NCBI GenBank assembly: GCA_009921765.1
Contig: RFXC01000219.1
Coordinates: forward strand, 1-6,772
Direction of reading: 5' to 3'
DNA length: 6,772 bases
DNA from: Betaproteobacteria bacterium
GTDB taxonomy: Bacteria > Pseudomonadota > Gammaproteobacteria > Burkholderiales > Burkholderiaceae
Shown piece by piece: positions 1 to 6,000 of this stretch. Both the position numbers and the translations under genes were made by a program. Each line of letters starts with the position of its first letter. Positions within the stretch are counted from its first letter, which is position 1. The notes below the pieces were generated by a model that worked only from the letters and a program-made list of their open reading frames with translations, made no database searches and was not told the origin of the DNA.

Positions 1-69
1 GTGCTGATCGCGAGCGCCAGCAGCTCGTCGTCGACCCCTGCAGCCAATGCGCCAACAGCACCGGCGCCC
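1..69 (+). other. Low-complexity Ser/Ala/Pro linker at the start of the fragment
   Basis: Residues 1-23 begin with the short hydrophobic stretch VLIA, run into ASASSSSS, and continue as Pro/Ala/Thr-rich sequence up to the first D-T-T-P-P linker at residue 24. In BapA/LapA-type adhesins a small hydrophobic or glycine-rich segment often separates the N-terminal anchoring domain from the repeat stalk, and this may be the tail of such a segment. That reading is inference; the bases before the window would settle it. There is no cysteine, so no lipobox is present here. Confidence 0.45.
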
Positions 70-3000
70 GACACGACGCCGCCGCAACTCGTCTCCACTG
101 CGGTGAGCAGCACCGCCAGCACGGTCACGCTCACGTTTGACAGCACCCTTGATGCCAAGGCGCCTCCCTTGAAAACCGCCTTTACGGTGGCGATCAACGA
201 TGCGCCGGGAACGGTGCCCGATTCGATCAAGGTCGAGGGCAACAAGGTCGTCCTGAGTTTTGCGACAGGGTTCATCCCGGCTGGAAATATCAAGCTCGCA
301 CTCACCTATACCGATGCGGCCGGCGATGGTGCCCTCACCCTGCAAGACGAAGCGGGCAATGATGCAGCGTCGTTCAGCATCTCGCAGGGTATCGTTGCCG
401 ACGGCTACATCCGGGGTGCACAAATCTATGTCGACGCCAACAACAACGGCGTTGCTGAAGCCTCCGAAATGATCGCTGGCGTGGTAACCGACGCAGCGGG
501 TCGCTTCTTCCTCCCCAGCACTGCCCCCAAGGGTACGATCATCGCAGTGGGCGGCGTCAACATCGATACGGGCCTGCCCAACACCTCGCCGCTCAAGGCG
601 CCGGCGGGGTCCACCACCATCAACCCGCTCACCACGCTGGTCCAGGCGGTCATTGAGAAATCGGGCACCACCGCGCCGACTCAAGCCGCGATCCAGGCGG
701 CGGCCAACCAGGTGGCGGCCACCCTGGGCCTCCCCGAATCCGTGGCCACCGGCGGTAATCTTCTCAATTTTGATCCCCTGTCGGTGAAGTCGACGGCCAG
801 CGCCAACGACAAGGCAGCGGCGCTCGCTGTGCAGAAAGCCGCAGCCAACGTCGCCACAGTCGTCGCGCTGGGGGCGTCCGACAGCGCTGCGGCCAGCAAG
901 GTGGTGGCGAATCTCGCTTCCACCATCGCGTCCACGATCCAGGAAGCCGGTGGTCAAACCCTGAGGCTTGACGACGTCAATGTCCTGAACAGTGCGTTGA
1001 AGGGGGTCAATGTCTCGCTTGAATCGCGAGTCTCGTTGGCCGAAGCGGTGTCGGCGATCAGCGCGACCTCAAACATCGATGCGATCAGCAACGTTCAATC
1101 GCAGGTGCTTGACAAGATTGCACCCGACAAACCTGAGGCATCCGTCGCGGCGCGGTCGCGCACCGCAACGCCGGAAGTCAAGGTGTCGCTCAACACGCAA
1201 AGCACCGATGGCAAGGCAGTGGTGGTGGGAGATGTCATCCGCCTGATCGAGGGCGGGGTCCAGATTGGAAGCGCAACCATCACTGAAGCGGATCTCGCGG
1301 TCAGCTATAAAAACGTGGTCGTCTCGGCGTTTCCGCTTTCCGAGGGCAACCATTCGCTGCAGGCCCAGGTGGTGGACAAATCGGGTAACGTCAGCGCGCT
1401 GTCGGCTGCCGCCGCTGTGGTCGTTGACCTCACCCCGCCGAAAGCACTGATCAGCAACAGCGTTGGCGCGATGGCCCCGGGGGGGACATCCACGCTCACC
1501 ATCTCATTGTCGGAAGCGGTGGAGGGGTTCACCAAGGATGACATCCTGATCCCTTCGGGCAGTGCTCTGGGCACCCTCAGCGCACCGACGGTATTGGCCA
1601 ACGGTCAGGTCGTCTACACGATTGGCTTCACCGCTCCCACCGCGCAGGGCGCCGTCAAAGTGTCGGTTGGCACGGTGTTCACCGACCTCGCCGGCAACGC
1701 GCCTGCTGCGGCAAGCCCGGAAATCGACCTCAGCGTTGACGCTGCCCCAACGGCATTCATTGTCGACAACACCCCGGGAATCGCTACTGGGCCGGTCACC
1801 TACACGATCTCGTTCAGCGAGCGCGTGAACGGTTTTGATCTCTCAGACCTCACGGTCACCGGCGGCACCCCCGGGTCGCTCGCCACCGTCTCAGCGAGCC
1901 AGGTCTATTCGTTCGTGGTCACCCCGGAGGCGAACGCCTCAAACATCACGGTTCAACTCAAGGCCGATGCCGTAACGGACATTCCCGTCACCGGCACGCA
2001 GGGCAAACCCAACCTCGCCGTGTCGGCCGAGGCTCAGCCGGTCGATACCCAGGCGCCTACTGTCACCATTTCGCAGGTGGCCGGTGACGACAAGATCAAC
2101 GCCGCTGAGTACAAGACGATCCTTGACAACATCCCGGGCTCGGAAGTGGTTGTTGCGGGTACCGCAAGCGAAGCCGGGGTGAAGGTCAGTCTGCAGCTTG
2201 GTGCTGGGAATGTTCGCGCAATCACCGCCGATGCAAACCGGAACTGGTCCTACAAACTCACGCCCGCCGACATCAAGGCCATGGGGCAGGGGGCCGAGAC
2301 CATCATTGCCAAGGCAACCGACGCGGCGGGCAACACCACGTCTGATGCGGCGGCCGCCAAGCGCGACATCAGCATCGGCACGGTCGTGCCCACGCTCACC
2401 GCCTGGACACTCACCGATGCGAGCGATACGGGTGTCAAGGGTGACGGTCGCACCAGCGTGGTGGCGCCTACCATCTCGTTCGCCGCGAGCAACAACCTGC
2501 CAGTGACCGTGCAGGTGCTGAACGCGAGCACGAACGCTGTGGTCAAGTCCTTCAACGTCGCTGGCACGGGCGCTGACCAGACGCTTGTTCTTGCGGATAC
2601 GCTCAGCCAGGCGGTTGGCACCTACATCGTGAAGCTGTCTGCGGCCGATACCGCGGGCGGTAATTCGGTTGAGCGAAGCAGTCAGCTTGTCTTTGATGCC
2701 AGCAGCCCCAGCGGGGTTGCGAGCGACACCACCACAGCCGCGATCATTGGTCGAACTGCGGGCAACGTCGTTTTCCAGATCACCGCGTCAGAGCCCTCGT
2801 TTGGGCTCACCGCGGATGAAGTCACGATCGTGGGCGGCAAGGCTTCCGGGGCTGTCAGACTCGTGGGTGGCAATGTCTTCGAGCTTGCGGTCACACCAGA
2901 CGCTGATCTCGAAGGCGATACTGCCGGCCGGGTCACGGTCTCGGTGGCAGCAGGCAAATTCACTGATCTCGCGGGCAATCAAAACACCGCCGTATCTGCG

Positions 3001-6000
3001 CATTTTCAGGCGGTTGACACACGTAACCCCCGCGCCGGCACGCTGCCGGCCGCCTCGATTGACGAAAATAACAGCCAGGGCTCGTTTGTCTTCGCGGCAT
3101 CCGATCGGCAAGACACGGCCATTGCCTGGTCGATCAAATCAGGGGCGGGAGACGCTGCGCTCATCAGTATCAATCCCACTACCGGTGAAGCCAAGCTGAC
3201 CGCGGCGCCCAATTTCGAGGCGAAGTCGTCCTACAGTTTTGTGGTCGTCGCAGCCGACGCGGTGGGCAACACCACAGACATTCCCTACACGATCACGGTT
3301 CGCAACCTTGACGAGCAGGCTCCGGTCATTACATCCCTCGGCACTGGAAGCATTGCAGAAAACGCATCGACAGCCACGGTTGCCTACAAGGTCACGTCAA
3401 CCGATACCGCCGACATCAGCACGGGCAGCACCGCCTACAGCCTCAAGGCGGGCGGTGACGCTTCCGCGTTCTCGATCGATGCGAGTTCGGGCGAGGTTCG
3501 CTTGCTGTCAAGCGCCAACTTTGAGGTCAAGCCGAGCTACCAGATCACGGTGGTTGCGAAAGACACTGCCAACAACAGCAGTGAGAAAGTGGTTGCGATC
3601 AGCGTCACCGATGTCAACGAGGACCCTTCAAAAACGTCCCTGGCGCCCACGGCGCCGCTGATTGTCGTGGTCGACCAGCCGCTCTCGGGGGCAACCGTAG
3701 CGCCTTGGTTTACCGATCCTGACGGGGGCTCCACCGCGTTCGGCAAGCTGACCTACTCGGTCAGTCCGGCGCTCCCGGCGGGGCTGCAACTGAACAAGGA
3801 CACGGGCGCAGTCACCGGGTCGCTTGGGTCCATACCGGACGCCCAGGTCACCTTCACTGCGACGGATGGGGGGGGGCGCACCGTGAGCCACCAGGTCACG
3901 GTTCAGACGGTCACTGCGCCAGTGATCCGCAGTTTCACCGCCGCCGACGCGGTCGGCACCACCAATGTCGGCAAGCAGGGCGAAGCGGTCACCTTCACGC
4001 TCACCATGAGCGAGCCGGTCACGGTTGTGGGTTCGCCTCAGGTCAACTTTGCGGCGGGTACCGGGCAGCCATTTTCGGCTACCTACCAGTCGACCAGTAC
4101 GGACAAGTTATCTCTCGTGTTCACGGCCAATGCACCGGCGGGTGACGGGACATTCAAGATTTCGTCCATCAACCTGAATGGGGCGACCGTTACCGGCGAT
4201 GTGAGCAAGCAGCCGCTGGTTCTCACGTCGGTCAATCAGACTTCCGCCGGTTATCGGGTGGACAACACCGCGCCGGTGGTGGACACCCCTGCGTTCACCG
4301 TGGCAGAGAACCTGAAGGCGGTTGGACAGGTGCTCGCGACTGACGCAGGGCCGGTCAAGTACACGCTTGGGTCTGGCTCGGATGCGGCGCAGTTCGAGAT
4401 TTCCGAGACTGGAGCGCTGAGCTTCATCGCGCAGCAGGGGAAAAACTACGAGGCGGAGACCGGCACACGTACCTACACCGTGCCGGTGATTGCCACCGAT
4501 GCGGCAGGTACCGCAAGCGCACCCAAGTCGATTGTTGTCACGCTCACGGATGTGGATGAATTCGACGTCACCAAGCCCGCCGACGCCAACACCGCCGCCA
4601 ACACCATCGCCGAGAATTCGGCGGTCGGCTCGCCGGTGGGGGTGACGGCATCGGCGTCTGATGCTGACGCCACCACCAATACCGTGACTTACAAACTGGT
4701 CACTGCAACGGGGGCCGACTACACCGGCACCGAGTTTGCAATCGGCGCATCAACAGGTGTGGTCAGTGTGGCCGGACCGATTGATTTCGAAGCCGCCACC
4801 CCCGCTACTCGCACGCTCTATGTAAAGGCCACCTCTGCGGACAACTCGTCCCAGATCAGCGACGCCATTGTCGTTGCGGTCACGAACGTGAATGAGGCGC
4901 CCGTCAAGAATGGTGATGTCGGTGCCCTCACTGCCGTCACCAATCAGCCCTACAACCGCGATCTGGCGGCCTTCTTCAGAGATCCCGATGGCAGCGATGC
5001 GCTGGGGGTTCTGACCTACACGCGCACGTCGGGCACTTTGCCCAGCGGTCTGTCGCTTTCCTCGGCCGGGGTGCTGTCTGGCACGGCAACCGCCGACGCC
5101 AGCCCGGTCTCGGTCACGGTAAGGGCGAGCGACTCCGGGTCGCTGTTCGCCGAGCAGACTTTCACGCTCGGGGTGGTCTCAGCGCCGGTGCTGCAAAGTT
5201 TCACGGTGACCGATCCGGTCGCGCCGGGGACGATTGGCAAGTCTGGCGATGACCTCACGTTTATCCTGAAATTTACCGAGGCGGTCAATGTTACGGGTAC
5301 GCCTAAGGTCACCTTCAAGGTGATGAGCAACGGGCAGTCCGCCACCACGTTTGATGCCAGCTACAGCCAGGGTACGGGCACAGACAGCCTTACGTTTACT
5401 GCCAAGGCGCCGAATGCCAGCGGCACTTTTGAAGTTGGCGCGTTTTCGCTTGCCTCCGCCACCATTGTTGGAAATGTGTCAAAGCAGCCCCTGGTCGCCA
5501 CCAGTGTGGGGCAGGTGTTCGCGGGCTACACGCTGGACAGCAAGCTCCCAACCATCCAGGCGCCTTCCAGCACGACCCTGTCGGTGGCTGAAAGCGCCAC
5601 CAAAATCGCGGATCTGAGCGCGGACGAGCAGGTTACCTGGTCAGTGACGAGTTCGAATGCGGCAGCCTTCGCCATTTCTGGTGCGGTGCTCAGCTTCGCA
5701 GCGCTCAAGGATTTTGAGGTGGCTGCCGACCGCACCACCACGCTGACGCTGGCTGCAACCGATCCGGCAGGAAACCAGAAAACGGCCATCCTCACGGTCA
5801 ACCTCACCGACGTCAACGAGTTCCAGGTTTCCAAGCCTGCCGATACCAATACAGCCGCCAATACCGTCGCGGAGAACGCCACAGCGGGTACTGCTGTCGG
5901 CGTTACCGCCGCGGCGACAGATGCCGACGGAAGCACCAATGTGGTCACCTACAAGCTGGTGAACGCAAACGGTACGGATTACACGGGAACGGAGTTCGCG

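Noticed and set aside
1..3. GTG at the first base as the start codon of the gene
   Set aside because: No upstream sequence is visible for a ribosome binding site or an upstream stop. The residues that follow do not form a convincing signal peptide, and the frame may simply continue from upstream.
1479..1485. Run of seven G preceded by CCCC as a possible slippage tract or hairpin
   Set aside because: It is short, encodes the ordinary Pro-Gly-Gly turn of an Ig-like domain, and the inverted part is only four bases. It is much weaker than the nine-G tract.
2669..3199. Plus-strand open frame of 176 codons in another frame, and a similar one at 3239-3661
   Set aside because: The translations are Arg/Pro/Ser-rich low-complexity sequence with no domain, typical of an out-of-frame reading of GC-rich coding DNA, and they overlap recognisable Ig-like and cadherin-like domains in frame 1.
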